Assembly (NCBI GenBank): GCA_964427535.1 | Contig: CAYRVF010000007.1 | Location: 3,672-67,671, forward strand | Source of the DNA: CAYRVF01 sp964427535 | GTDB taxonomy: Bacteria > Chloroflexota > Ktedonobacteria > Ktedonobacterales > JADMIN01 | DNA: 64,000 bases | Reading direction: 5' to 3' | Part shown: positions 34,050-41,754 of the stretch, one piece after another | How positions within the stretch are numbered: position 1 is the first letter of the stretch | Layout of the letters: every line of letters begins with the position of its first letter | Notes under the pieces: generated by a model | What the model saw: only the letters and a program-made list of their open reading frames with translations | The model's database searches: none | What the model was told of the DNA's origin: nothing | Program-made: the position numbers and the translations under genes

Positions 34050-34784
34050 TCAGATCAGGGAGAAGGTGATGCGCCCGTCCGCGTATCGATAGGAGAGTTG
34101 CACGAGGTCTGTGCCCATCAGCCCACCAAGTGCCCGCCGACCCCAGGGAACCAGGGGCATCAGATTGATAGTGGGAGGGACGCCGGTGCCGTCCCAGCCG
34201 AGCATGAGTGTGCGTGATCCGCGTGGCAGAATCGTGTCACGCGCGCCGGGGAGATACATCTGGCAGATGAGCAGGTCGAAGACCTGACGCAGCACTTCGT
34301 CGCAGATCGTGCGGCGTTCCCACTCTGGCGCGAGCGGGAGTGCGCGCCAGTCGGCGACCAAGCCCTGCCAGCGCGCTTCCAACTCGTCACGGTTGGCGCG
34401 CAACAGGTACTCGCGATCCTGCGCCGCCCGCAGGTAGTCATCCGCCGCCTCCCAGACAGCCCGTTGCGCCTCGCTCATGTCTGGGCGCAGGTCAGTCATG
34501 ATGTAGGCGCGGCCCTCATACGGCTGCTGGCGGCCCGCGTAGGCGGCGATCTGCGAGACGGTTGCGGTGTCCTGGAAGTCGGAGTCCATCAGCGTCGAGA
34601 AGAAGACGCCCCAGACCAGGTTTTCGAGCGAGCCTCCACCCATCGGTCGGCCGCGTGGCGAGCGCGGCCCGTCGCCACGATGGGGCATCGACGCCATCAA
34701 CAACTCGTCGAACGCCTGGCGGCTCGCCCGAGTGCCTTCAAGCCACAGCTGCGTCAGCTGCAGTATGGTCGCGCGATAGTCCAT
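34050..34784 (-). CDS. hypothetical protein
   Basis: 244 aa, soluble, no membrane segments. A stretch of Gly/Pro/Arg at 35-52 follows an N-terminal helix; the rest looks mixed alpha/beta with ILPRGSRTLMLGWDGTGVPPTINLMPLVPWGRRALGG in the C-terminal third. GTAGGAGAA precedes ATG 34784. I recognise no family. Confidence 0.6.
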   Translation of the reverse strand: MDYRATILQLTQLWLEGTRASRQAFDELLMASMPHRGDGPRSPRGRPMGGGSLENLVWGVFFSTLMDSDFQDTATVSQIAAYAGRQQPYEGRAYIMTDLRPDMSEAQRAVWEAADDYLRAAQDREYLLRANRDELEARWQGLVADWRALPLAPEWERRTICDEVLRQVFDLLICQMYLPGARDTILPRGSRTLMLGWDGTGVPPTINLMPLVPWGRRALGGLMGTDLVQLSYRYADGRITFSLI

Positions 34785-35080
34785 GGAAGCGTTCTCCTAC
34801 GATCCGGGTGAACGACGCCCAGGGGATATTGGAAGATATGCGCGAGGATAGTGGATAGAGGAACTATATCGCGATGTGAAGACCGTGGGAAGCCGTTGGT
34901 ATACGCCGGTAGACGCAGAGCGCGTGTTGGAGGCCAAACGAGAGAGGAGCGCATCCCATTGACCACCGCGGCGCCTCTTGGGTATGGGTTATGGGTGAAA
35001 TCCCCCCCCAAAAAAGATGAGATTCCCCTCGCAAAACTCCCGAAACTGCGGTACACTAAGAAATTGGGAGCGAGTGTGGT

Positions 35081-35758
35081 GTGGCGCGTAGGACGCGACG
35101 CGGAGCGACGGTGTGCGTGCGGGTGGATGCGAGTAGCGGGACCGAGGCAGAACAACAGATGGGGCGCGGTGGAGTGCAGGGCGGCATTGCGCGCCCCGTC
35201 GTGGCCGTCGAAGGCGGCCGCAAGGTGCTGCGAGTCGGCGGCATCATTCAGTCGGTGCATGTGGACGAGACGTATACGCCAGACATCTGGGACGCCATGC
35301 TGCCCGAGAAGAAACCGCGTAACGCGCTGATTCTTGGCCTGGGTGGCGGCACGATGGCGACGCTGCTCACGCGCCGCTGGGGCGATCTGCCGATCACGGG
35401 CATCGAGCGTGACCCGGCTGTCGCGCTGCTGGCGCGCACCGAGTTTGGCTTGGCGCGCCACGAGCATGTTCGCATTCTCGTGGCCGATGCCTTCGAATGG
35501 ATCGCCCGCTGCGACGAGCGCTATGACACCATCTGCGTAGATCTCTATACGGCTGGGAAAATGGCGCACGGCGTGCTCGGAACAAACTTCTTGTGGAACG
35601 TCGCTCGCGCGCTCGCGCCCGGTGGCACGGTAACATTCAATCTTTGGCGGTCGCCGTATCTGGAGGATCAGGTGCGCCGGCTCGCGCGTGTCTTCGTCGT
35701 CGAAGAGCGGATTTCAGTTGAGGACAACGTCGTCATCCGCTGTACGTTGCCTGCCTGA
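35081..35758 (+). CDS. spermidine-synthase-like methyltransferase-fold protein
   Basis: 225 aa from GTG 35081; ATG 35159 is an alternative and neither has a strong ribosome binding site. The Rossmann nucleotide-binding motif is NALILGLGGGTMATLL, followed by the acidic strand end ITGIERDPAVALLA and YDTICVDLYTAGK, the arrangement of polyamine synthase-like proteins. It is shorter than true spermidine synthase (about 290) and lacks the N-terminal beta domain, so aminopropyl transfer is not certain. Confidence 0.75.
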   Translation: MARRTRRGATVCVRVDASSGTEAEQQMGRGGVQGGIARPVVAVEGGRKVLRVGGIIQSVHVDETYTPDIWDAMLPEKKPRNALILGLGGGTMATLLTRRWGDLPITGIERDPAVALLARTEFGLARHEHVRILVADAFEWIARCDERYDTICVDLYTAGKMAHGVLGTNFLWNVARALAPGGTVTFNLWRSPYLEDQVRRLARVFVVEERISVEDNVVIRCTLPA

Positions 35759-36071
35759 TTGCCTGTTGTGATGCAAACTGCCTGTATGCCTTGATGTCCT
35801 CGCAAGTACTAAAGCGTATGGGTATGTTACGAACGTCACATTCGTGTGTTAGTCTAGAATATAACCCCCGCGAGATTCCGACGCTGTGTGGCAGTAGGCG
35901 CTCTAGCTACGTGTAACGAAGTAAGTCACCAGTTTTCTTTCGACGGAGCGGAAATTCTGGTGGGCACGGGGTGTGCGATACCGCTGTGCTGTTGAGGCGA
36001 ACCTTGATTCGCGTGGGGAAGCGACAGCAATTTCTTTTCGTCTCGCTGAAATGTTGAAGGAGCCTTCGTCA
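35759..36071. other. AT-richer intergenic region upstream of the glycosyltransferase
   Basis: 313 bases. It has an ACGAA-n7-TTCGT dyad near 35830-35846, a TAGAATATAAC patch just after it that could hold a -10 box, and a leader hairpin CACCAG ... CTGGTG (about 35929-35964). No ORF of note. Confidence 0.4.
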
Positions 36072-37370
36072 ATGGAGGAGATTCGCACACCGGGTATGCA
36101 GAACGTTGTGCTCTCCGAAAAATCGCTGTCCGACTATGCTCCCGTTGTGGGTGAAGAGGTCATCGCCGAGCTGGAGCGGCTCGCGCGACCTCTACAGGGA
36201 GCCCGCGTCGTCCATATCTCGTCGACCGCGTACGGCGGCGGGGTAGCTGAGATGCTGCACACCCTCGTGCCTCTGATGCGGAGCGCCGGCCTGGAGGCTG
36301 AATGGCGCATCATCTCGGGCACGGATGATTTCTTCGCGGCGACCAAGGCGATGCACAATGCGTTGCAGGGCATGGACCTGCCCCTCTCACTCGCCGCCCA
36401 AGCCGCCTACTTGCATGCGAACGTCGACAATGCCGTCTACTTTCAGGATCAATTCGACTATGTCATCGTGCATGACCCACAACCGGCACCGCTGCGCCGC
36501 CTGCGCGCGGGCGATCCCGGCAAGTGGATCTGGCGCTGCCATATTGATCTGACCGCCGCCAACCAGCGCTACTGGAACTTCCTGCGTCCGTTTGTCGAGG
36601 CGTATGACGCGGCCATCTTCACGATGCCGTCCTACGCCAAAGACGACCTGCGGATTGGCAAGATCGCGATCGTGCCGCCGGCCATCGATCCGCTCTCGCC
36701 GAAGAATCGCCCGATGACCGACGACGACGCGCAGGGCATCGTGCGCCTGTACGGCGTCGATCCCGCACGGCCGATGCTGGTGCAAGTCTCGCGCTTCGAC
36801 CCGTGGAAAGACCCGCTGGGTGTCATCGATGTGTACCGCGCCGTCAAGGCCGACGTGCCTGGCCTCCAGCTCGTGATGATCGGCTCGATGGCTCACGACG
36901 ACCCGGAGGGCATGGAGTACTACCAGCGCACAAAGGAATACGCGGACAGCGACCCTGATGTGTATCTGCTCTCCAACCTGGACGGCATCGGCAACGTCGA
37001 AGTAAACGCCTTCCAGCGTCACGCGACGGTCGTGCTGCAGAAGTCGCTGCGTGAGGGCTTCGGCCTGACCATCTCTGAGGGCCTGTGGAAGGGCAAGCCG
37101 GTCATCGGCGGCAACGTCGGCGGCATCCCGCTGCAGATCCAGGATGGCACCACCGGCTACCTCGTCAACAGTGTGGACGAGTGCATCGCTCGCTGCGGCG
37201 AGATTCTGGCGAATCCCGAGAAGGCGCGCGAGATGGGCCGGCGTGGCCGCGAGGAGGTCCGCCATAACTTCCTCTCGACCGCCAACCTGCGCAACTACCT
37301 CAACCTCTTCAACAGCCTCTCCGGCAACAACGTCGGCACCCAGGCTGAAGCCATCAGCGCGCGCGGCTAA
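36072..37370 (+). CDS. treT: glycosyltransferase family 4, trehalose synthase TreT-like
   Basis: 432 aa. TreT makes trehalose from NDP-glucose and glucose in one step. Family landmarks: HISSTAYGGGVAEMLHTLVPLM, the acceptor region HDPQPAPLRR, WRCHIDLTAANQRYWNFL, and the GT4 nucleotide-binding region LVQVSRFDPWKDPLGVID, ending with the E-x7-E pattern in LREGFGLTISEGLWKGKPVIGG. ATG 36072 has AAGGAG 10 bases upstream. A terminator follows. The gene symbol rests on family resemblance; a related GT4 with other substrates is possible. Confidence 0.85.
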   Translation: MEEIRTPGMQNVVLSEKSLSDYAPVVGEEVIAELERLARPLQGARVVHISSTAYGGGVAEMLHTLVPLMRSAGLEAEWRIISGTDDFFAATKAMHNALQGMDLPLSLAAQAAYLHANVDNAVYFQDQFDYVIVHDPQPAPLRRLRAGDPGKWIWRCHIDLTAANQRYWNFLRPFVEAYDAAIFTMPSYAKDDLRIGKIAIVPPAIDPLSPKNRPMTDDDAQGIVRLYGVDPARPMLVQVSRFDPWKDPLGVIDVYRAVKADVPGLQLVMIGSMAHDDPEGMEYYQRTKEYADSDPDVYLLSNLDGIGNVEVNAFQRHATVVLQKSLREGFGLTISEGLWKGKPVIGGNVGGIPLQIQDGTTGYLVNSVDECIARCGEILANPEKAREMGRRGREEVRHNFLSTANLRNYLNLFNSLSGNNVGTQAEAISARG

Positions 37371-37392
37371 CCGCCAGACGCCCTGAGTCCTG

Positions 37393-37426
37393 GCCCGTCT
37401 CCTCGCGAGGAGAGGGGCTTTTCTTT
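37393..37426 (+). terminator. intrinsic terminator after the TreT-like gene
   Basis: GCCCGTCTCCT pairs with AGGAGAGGGGC (one mismatch), tetraloop CGCG, then TTTTCTTT. 22 bases after the stop codon. Confidence 0.88.
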
Positions 37427-37440
37427 GTCCCGGGGCAGCA

Positions 37441-37498
37441 CCTAACCCCTACCCCCTCCCCTCTGTCTCCGGTCTATACACCCTTGAAGGGGAGGGGG
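37441..37498 (+). repeat. dispersed C-rich repeat, copy 10, interrupted
   Basis: CCTAACCCCTACCCCCTCCC head and CCCTTGAAGGGGAGGGGG tail as in copy 1, but about 20 extra bases (around 37461-37481) break the hairpin arm. Confidence 0.7.
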
Positions 37499-37591
37499 CA
37501 CACTATGAGCCTTCGAGGCGCATAGCTGCGCATATCTGCTTGCTCTTTCCCTTCTGAAGCCGCGTGTCGACTGTAGGTTGCGACTGCCCCC

Positions 37592-37620
37592 TTGACACAT
37601 CTGGCTACTGCCGCTACTAT
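37592..37620 (+). promoter_or_regulatory. promoter of the PadR operon
   Basis: TTGACA (37592-37597), 17-base spacer, TACTAT (37615-37620). An almost consensus sigma-70-type promoter; transcription would start about 35 bases before the PadR start codon. Confidence 0.8.
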
Positions 37621-37661
37621 TACGCCGGACGATATAACGTATGGCGTACGAGTGAAGCGCC

Positions 37662-38009
37662 ATGTGGATAAGGGTGGTCGTCGTGGCCGCGGAGACACTT
37701 GACCTGGGCTGGCTGTCGGAGCCGGGGCTGCTCATTCTCGTGAGCCTTGCCGGTGGCCCCAGGCACGGCTATGCCATGATGGAGGATATCGAGCAGTCGG
37801 CGGGTGTGCGACTCGGACCCGGCACCCTCTATGGTGCTCTCGCCCGGCTGGAGCGCCTGCGCCTGATCGAGCCTGTGGCCTCGGAGGACCGCCGCCGTCC
37901 GTACCGGCTGACCGGCGCGGGCGCGGCGACCCTGCGGTCCCGGCTGGCTAGCCTCGAAACGCTCGCCAGCCGGGGATTGCGCCAGCTCGCCGGCGAAGGG
38001 GGACAGTAG
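37662..38009 (+). CDS. PadR family transcriptional regulator
   Basis: 115 aa winged-helix repressor. LLILVSLAGGPRHGYAMMEDIEQSAGVRLGPGTLYGALARLERLRLIEP is the PadR DNA-binding domain, and DRRRPYRLTGAGAATL forms the wing. The first 12 residues are atypical, so translation may begin at GTG about 37686. It is followed 3 bases later by a membrane protein gene, the usual partner of this PadR type. Confidence 0.9.
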   Translation: MWIRVVVVAAETLDLGWLSEPGLLILVSLAGGPRHGYAMMEDIEQSAGVRLGPGTLYGALARLERLRLIEPVASEDRRRPYRLTGAGAATLRSRLASLETLASRGLRQLAGEGGQ

Positions 38010-38012
38010 CCC

Positions 38013-38957
38013 ATGCGATGGATGGTGCGGCTCTATCCGCTTGCCTGGCGGGACAGGTACGGCGATGAGTTCGAGGCGATGCTTGACGAGATGGGGCGGC
38101 CAGGAGCCGCCGACATGCTCGATATCGCACGGGGCGCGCTCGATGCGCATCTGCATCCGGGCGCGGTGACGGGGAGGGGGCCGACAATGGTGCAGCGTTA
38201 CCGGATGTCCGCGATTGTGATCTTCTGCGCGTTCGTGCTCTACGGGCTGGCCGTCTCGGCGACACTGCGCCTGCGCGATCCCCTGCCGTCGTGGATGTCC
38301 GCCGCGGACATGCATCCAGAGCTACGCGTGCTGCTCACCATTTCCCAGGCCGCGGCTGCCGTCGCGCTGGTCGCCTTTACGATTGGCGGCACGCCGATGG
38401 TAGTGGCAGCGCTTCAAAATGCGGTCGTCCAGCGGCGGCGCGACGTGCTCGCCTGCTTTGGCGCGGTTATCGCGCTGGTCGTGCTGTTCGCCGCGTATAC
38501 CGGTGTCGTGGCCGTCGTCGTCGGCAATCGTCCCGTTGCTACCCATGCGGGCGTGGTTGCGACCGGCAATCTCCCCAGTGGAGCAGGCAACCCGCCGCTA
38601 CGGCCCATCGACGCGGCGCTTGGCCTAGGCTGGGTCGCCTTTCTGGTGCTCGGGTTCGCGGTCGGCATGCTGCTCATCTCGATTGGCCTGAGTCGCAGTG
38701 AGTTGTCGGAGCAGGTGCTGCGCTTCACCCGCGTGCCCGCCGCGATCGTCGTCGTCGCGATGGCCGTCACGACCGTCGCCACACTGCTGCTCGATATCCG
38801 CATGAGCGCCGTCGCGCCCGAGACGCTCGCCGCGCAGGATGTCGATTCCGTGCTACTCGCGGGCATCATCACCGTGCTGGTGCTCTCCACGCTGCTCGCC
38901 GCGGTCGGCTACTTCCGTGGACGTATCTCGTCAAGCGCTCGCCCGGCTGTCGCGTGA
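38013..38957 (+). CDS. PadR-linked membrane protein
   Basis: 314 aa. The N-terminal MRWMVRLYPLAWRDRYGDEFEAMLDE is the standard opening of proteins encoded next to PadR regulators. At least six hydrophobic helices follow (about 66-84, 105-130, 145-170, 205-228, 243-262, 283-302). Function unknown; relatives are usually called permease prefix or hypothetical membrane proteins. Confidence 0.8.
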   Translation: MRWMVRLYPLAWRDRYGDEFEAMLDEMGRPGAADMLDIARGALDAHLHPGAVTGRGPTMVQRYRMSAIVIFCAFVLYGLAVSATLRLRDPLPSWMSAADMHPELRVLLTISQAAAAVALVAFTIGGTPMVVAALQNAVVQRRRDVLACFGAVIALVVLFAAYTGVVAVVVGNRPVATHAGVVATGNLPSGAGNPPLRPIDAALGLGWVAFLVLGFAVGMLLISIGLSRSELSEQVLRFTRVPAAIVVVAMAVTTVATLLLDIRMSAVAPETLAAQDVDSVLLAGIITVLVLSTLLAAVGYFRGRISSSARPAVA

Positions 38958-38989
38958 CGGGACGCACGTCGAGAGCGCTCACCGCTGCT

Positions 38990-39586
38990 TTACCCTCGAT
39001 CATCTCCCTCGCTGGACGCCGTGATCATGCGTAACGCGGCGGCCAGGTCCGCACCAGAGGGGGCGCGCTCCGGGTCGGTCGCCCACTGCACCATCACGCC
39101 GGACATCAGCGCCTGGTAGAACGAGCCGACGACCTGCGCCTTCTTCGCGTCCGCCGCCGGGTCAATATGATCGAAGAGCGCCGCCAGCCCCAGCCGCCCC
39201 TCCTGAATCGCATCCGCCAGGAACCGACGGAGCTCGGGCGCGCGCTCCGTCTGCGCCAGCAGTTCGAAGGTGGCGACCCACAATGGCCGGTGCGCCTCGA
39301 ATGACTCGATCACGCGCGTCCAGTTCGCCGCGAAGCGCTCGATTGGGCTGGCAGGCTCCTCCGTATCGGTCGCGGCGGCCAGGATGCGCTGCATCTCCTC
39401 CCCCCACTCCTCGATGGCCTGCATGAGCGCCGCGTTGAGCAACGCTTCGGTCGAGCCGAAGTGGTAGCCGATAGCCGCCAGACTGACGCCAGAGGCTGCG
39501 GCGATGTCACGCGCGGTCGTGCGTGCGTACCCCTTCTCGTACAAACTCCGCTTGGCGCCCTCCAACAAAGCCTCGCGATTTCCCAT
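38990..39586 (-). CDS. TetR family transcriptional regulator
   Basis: 198 aa. The N-terminal HTH is EGAKRSLYEKGYARTTARDIAAASGVSLAAIGYHFGSTEALLNAAL. ATG 39586 is chosen as it fits the family; the frame is open upstream through the operators but has no homology there. Divergent from an FAD monooxygenase gene, with two palindromic operators in between, so it most likely represses both. Confidence 0.92.
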   Translation of the reverse strand: MGNREALLEGAKRSLYEKGYARTTARDIAAASGVSLAAIGYHFGSTEALLNAALMQAIEEWGEEMQRILAAATDTEEPASPIERFAANWTRVIESFEAHRPLWVATFELLAQTERAPELRRFLADAIQEGRLGLAALFDHIDPAADAKKAQVVGSFYQALMSGVMVQWATDPERAPSGADLAAALRMITASSEGDDRG

Positions 39587-39631
39587 GCGGCAGTCATCCT
39601 CTGAGTCGAAACACCTGTGTCCCTCACGCAA

Positions 39632-39660
39632 ATTGTACAAACGTCTCAGACACTTGTCAA
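39632..39660 (-). promoter_or_regulatory. tetR promoter
   Basis: Minus strand TTGACA (39655-39660), 17-base spacer, TACAAT (39632-39637). Near consensus, and fully covered by operator 1. Confidence 0.8.
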
Positions 39661-39661
39661 A
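39633..39661. promoter_or_regulatory. TetR operator 1
   Basis: 29-bp imperfect palindrome centred on 39647: TTGTACAAACGTCT-C-AGACACTTGTCAAA, 10 of 14 arm positions symmetrical. Core GTCT-n-AGAC. Confidence 0.75.
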
Positions 39662-39683
39662 ACCACCTCTCATCATGTACAAA
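39654..39683 (+). promoter_or_regulatory. monooxygenase promoter
   Basis: TTGTCA (39654-39659), 18-base spacer, TACAAA (39678-39683). Its -35 box overlaps the tetR -35 box on the other strand, and its -10 box lies in operator 2. Confidence 0.65.
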
Positions 39684-39703
39684 TGTCTAAGACGTATGTG
39701 CAA
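39675..39703. promoter_or_regulatory. TetR operator 2
   Basis: 29-bp imperfect palindrome centred on 39689: ATGTACAAATGTCT-A-AGACGTATGTGCAA, 10 of 14 arm positions symmetrical, same core as operator 1. Centres are 42 bp apart, four helical turns. Confidence 0.75.
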
Positions 39704-39777
39704 ATTCATGCGACGTCGGGTCCGTGCGGATGGCGTGCCGGACCTGGAGGACGTGGCAGGGCGAAGAGAGGTCACAC

Positions 39778-41022
39778 ATGCAGCGACCAGTGAGCAATCG
39801 CGAGATCCTCATTTCCGGCGCGAGCGTTGCCGGACCCGCGCTGGCGTTCTGGCTACGCCGGTACGGCTTCACTCCGACCATCGTGGAGCGCGCGCCCGCT
39901 CCCCGCGCAGGTGGTCAGGCGATCGACTTGCGCGGCGCGGCGCGAACCGTCGTCGAGCGCATGGGCCTGCTCGACGACGTCCGACGGGCGCACACCGGGA
40001 CACGCGGAATGTCCTTCGTCAACTCGTCGGGCAGGCGAGTGGCGAACATGGGAGCCGATCTGCTCGGCGACTCGGGCGGTGCCATCGCCGAGATCGAGAT
40101 CTTGCGGGGCGACCTCGTCCACATCCTCTACGCGGCGACGCGCGACGACGTCGAGTACCACTTCGACGACAGCATCACCAGCATCACGCAGGACGAGAGC
40201 GGCGTCGCCGTCACCTTCGAGCGCGGCCCGTCGCGTAGGTTCGATCTCGTGATCGGCGCGGACGGCGTGCATTCTCTCGTGCGGGCGCTCGCGTTCGGGC
40301 CGGAAGCGGGGTTCGTCCGCGACCTTGGCTGCTACGTCTCGATCTTCAGCGCACCCAATTCCCTCAACCTCGATGGCTGGGAGTTGATGTACACCGTGCC
40401 CGGTAAAACGGCGGGCATCTATCCGACCCGGCAGCACGACGACGTGAGGGCGATGTTCTTCTTCGCCTCGCCGCCGCTCCACTACGACCGCCGCGACGTC
40501 GACACGCAGAAGCGGCTCCTGGCCCGCGCCTTCGACGGAGTAGGCTGGGAGGTGCCGCGGCTCCTCACGGCGATGTGGGACGCGCCGGACTTCTACTTTG
40601 ACTCAGCGAGCCAGGTGCAGATGAACTCCTGGTCGAACGGCCGAGTGGCGCTCGTCGGCGATGCCGCTCATTGTCCTTCGCCGCTGGCTGGGATGGGCAC
40701 GAGCCAGGCCCTGGTGGGCGCGTATGTGCTCGCCGGAGAACTCGCGGCGGCGAACGGCGACCACCGAAGCGCGTTCGCGGCCTATGAGCGGGAGATGCAC
40801 GACTACGTCCGCCAGGGACAGAAGCTCGCGAAGAGTGCCACCTTCGGGCTGATCCCCCGGACGAGAGCGCAGATCTGGATGCGCGACCAGTCCATTCGGG
40901 CGCTGTCGCATCTGCCGTGGAGGACCGAACTCAGTGGTGGGGTCGCGAAAGCCGCCAACGCCATCGTGCTCAAGAACTACCAGTCCGCGGTTCCACATGA
41001 GGAGAGCTTCCTCAGTCAGTAG
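39778..41022 (+). CDS. FAD-dependent monooxygenase (TetX/PHBH-like)
   Basis: 414 aa, single-component flavoprotein hydroxylase. FAD-binding ILISGASVAGPALAFWLRRYG at 10-30, the D-G motif in DLVIGADGVHSLVRAL, and the second FAD motif VALVGDAAHCPSPLAGMGTSQAL. Relatives inactivate drugs or hydroxylate aromatics. ATG 39778 has AGAGAGG upstream. Expression is probably controlled by the divergent TetR gene. Confidence 0.88.
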   Translation: MQRPVSNREILISGASVAGPALAFWLRRYGFTPTIVERAPAPRAGGQAIDLRGAARTVVERMGLLDDVRRAHTGTRGMSFVNSSGRRVANMGADLLGDSGGAIAEIEILRGDLVHILYAATRDDVEYHFDDSITSITQDESGVAVTFERGPSRRFDLVIGADGVHSLVRALAFGPEAGFVRDLGCYVSIFSAPNSLNLDGWELMYTVPGKTAGIYPTRQHDDVRAMFFFASPPLHYDRRDVDTQKRLLARAFDGVGWEVPRLLTAMWDAPDFYFDSASQVQMNSWSNGRVALVGDAAHCPSPLAGMGTSQALVGAYVLAGELAAANGDHRSAFAAYEREMHDYVRQGQKLAKSATFGLIPRTRAQIWMRDQSIRALSHLPWRTELSGGVAKAANAIVLKNYQSAVPHEESFLSQ

Positions 41023-41239
41023 CTCGTGCGCGAGCGCGGACGATAATCGACGCCAGGTTCGTGCCCCCAAATCGACCGTTTTCATCCGCCGTGGCCACTT
41101 GTCTGCAGGGTGCGCCTTATGGGGGATGCAGACGGGCGGCTGTGGTTCGCGATGTCGGTGGACCGTCCCTCCTGATAGACAAGACGCACGTCGGAAGCCG
41201 CGCGTGCGTTCCGAGGTACCCGAACGGTGGGAGGGGGCT

Positions 41240-41674
41240 ATGGGCATAGTGCTGGTCGTCGACGACGACAAAGACATTCGCGAGGCAGTGCGCTGCACAC
41301 TCGAAGACGCGGGATACAGCACGCTGGAAGCGCGCGACGGACGTGAGGCGCTGGGCATCCTCGCCGCGAGCGTGGAGCCGCTCGTCGTGCTGCTCGACGT
41401 CGTCATGCCCCGACTCGACGGCATCAGCATGCTCCGTCTAGTCGTCGCCGACAGCTCCCTCGCTTCGCGGCACGCCTACATCCTCACCAGCGCCAGCACC
41501 GACCTGTCCGCCACGCTCGCCGACCGGGAGTTCGCGGCCATTCGGTTGTGTGCGCTCGCCAAGCCATTCGATCTGGACGCGCTGCTGCGGGTGATCGACG
41601 ACTCGGCGCTCGCCCTCGCCCCGTCCTCCCCGCTCATGTCCGCGACGCCGTCAGGGCACCTGCTGGCGCACTGA
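41240..41674 (+). CDS. single-domain response regulator
   Basis: 144 aa, receiver domain only. Acidic pair in VLVVDDDKDIRE, phospho-acceptor in VVLLDVVMPRLDG (about Asp54), threonine/serine in ILTSAST and lysine in LAKPFD. There is no output domain, so it would act by protein contact. GGGAGGGGG precedes ATG 41240. The start may extend upstream but without receiver sequence. Confidence 0.88.
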   Translation: MGIVLVVDDDKDIREAVRCTLEDAGYSTLEARDGREALGILAASVEPLVVLLDVVMPRLDGISMLRLVVADSSLASRHAYILTSASTDLSATLADREFAAIRLCALAKPFDLDALLRVIDDSALALAPSSPLMSATPSGHLLAH

Positions 41675-41699
41675 CCGAGGCAGGATTCTCTCAAACGAC

Positions 41700-41725
41700 G
41701 AGGTGCGGGCACGTGCCCGCACCTC
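41700..41725. terminator. 26-bp perfect palindrome between convergent genes
   Basis: GAGGTGCGGGCAC followed directly by its reverse complement. In RNA it folds to a G+C-rich hairpin in both directions, between the ends of the response regulator and otsA genes. No U-run, so efficiency is uncertain. Confidence 0.55.
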
Positions 41726-41754
41726 AGCTACTGACCATGCACCCTGCGCTGGGT

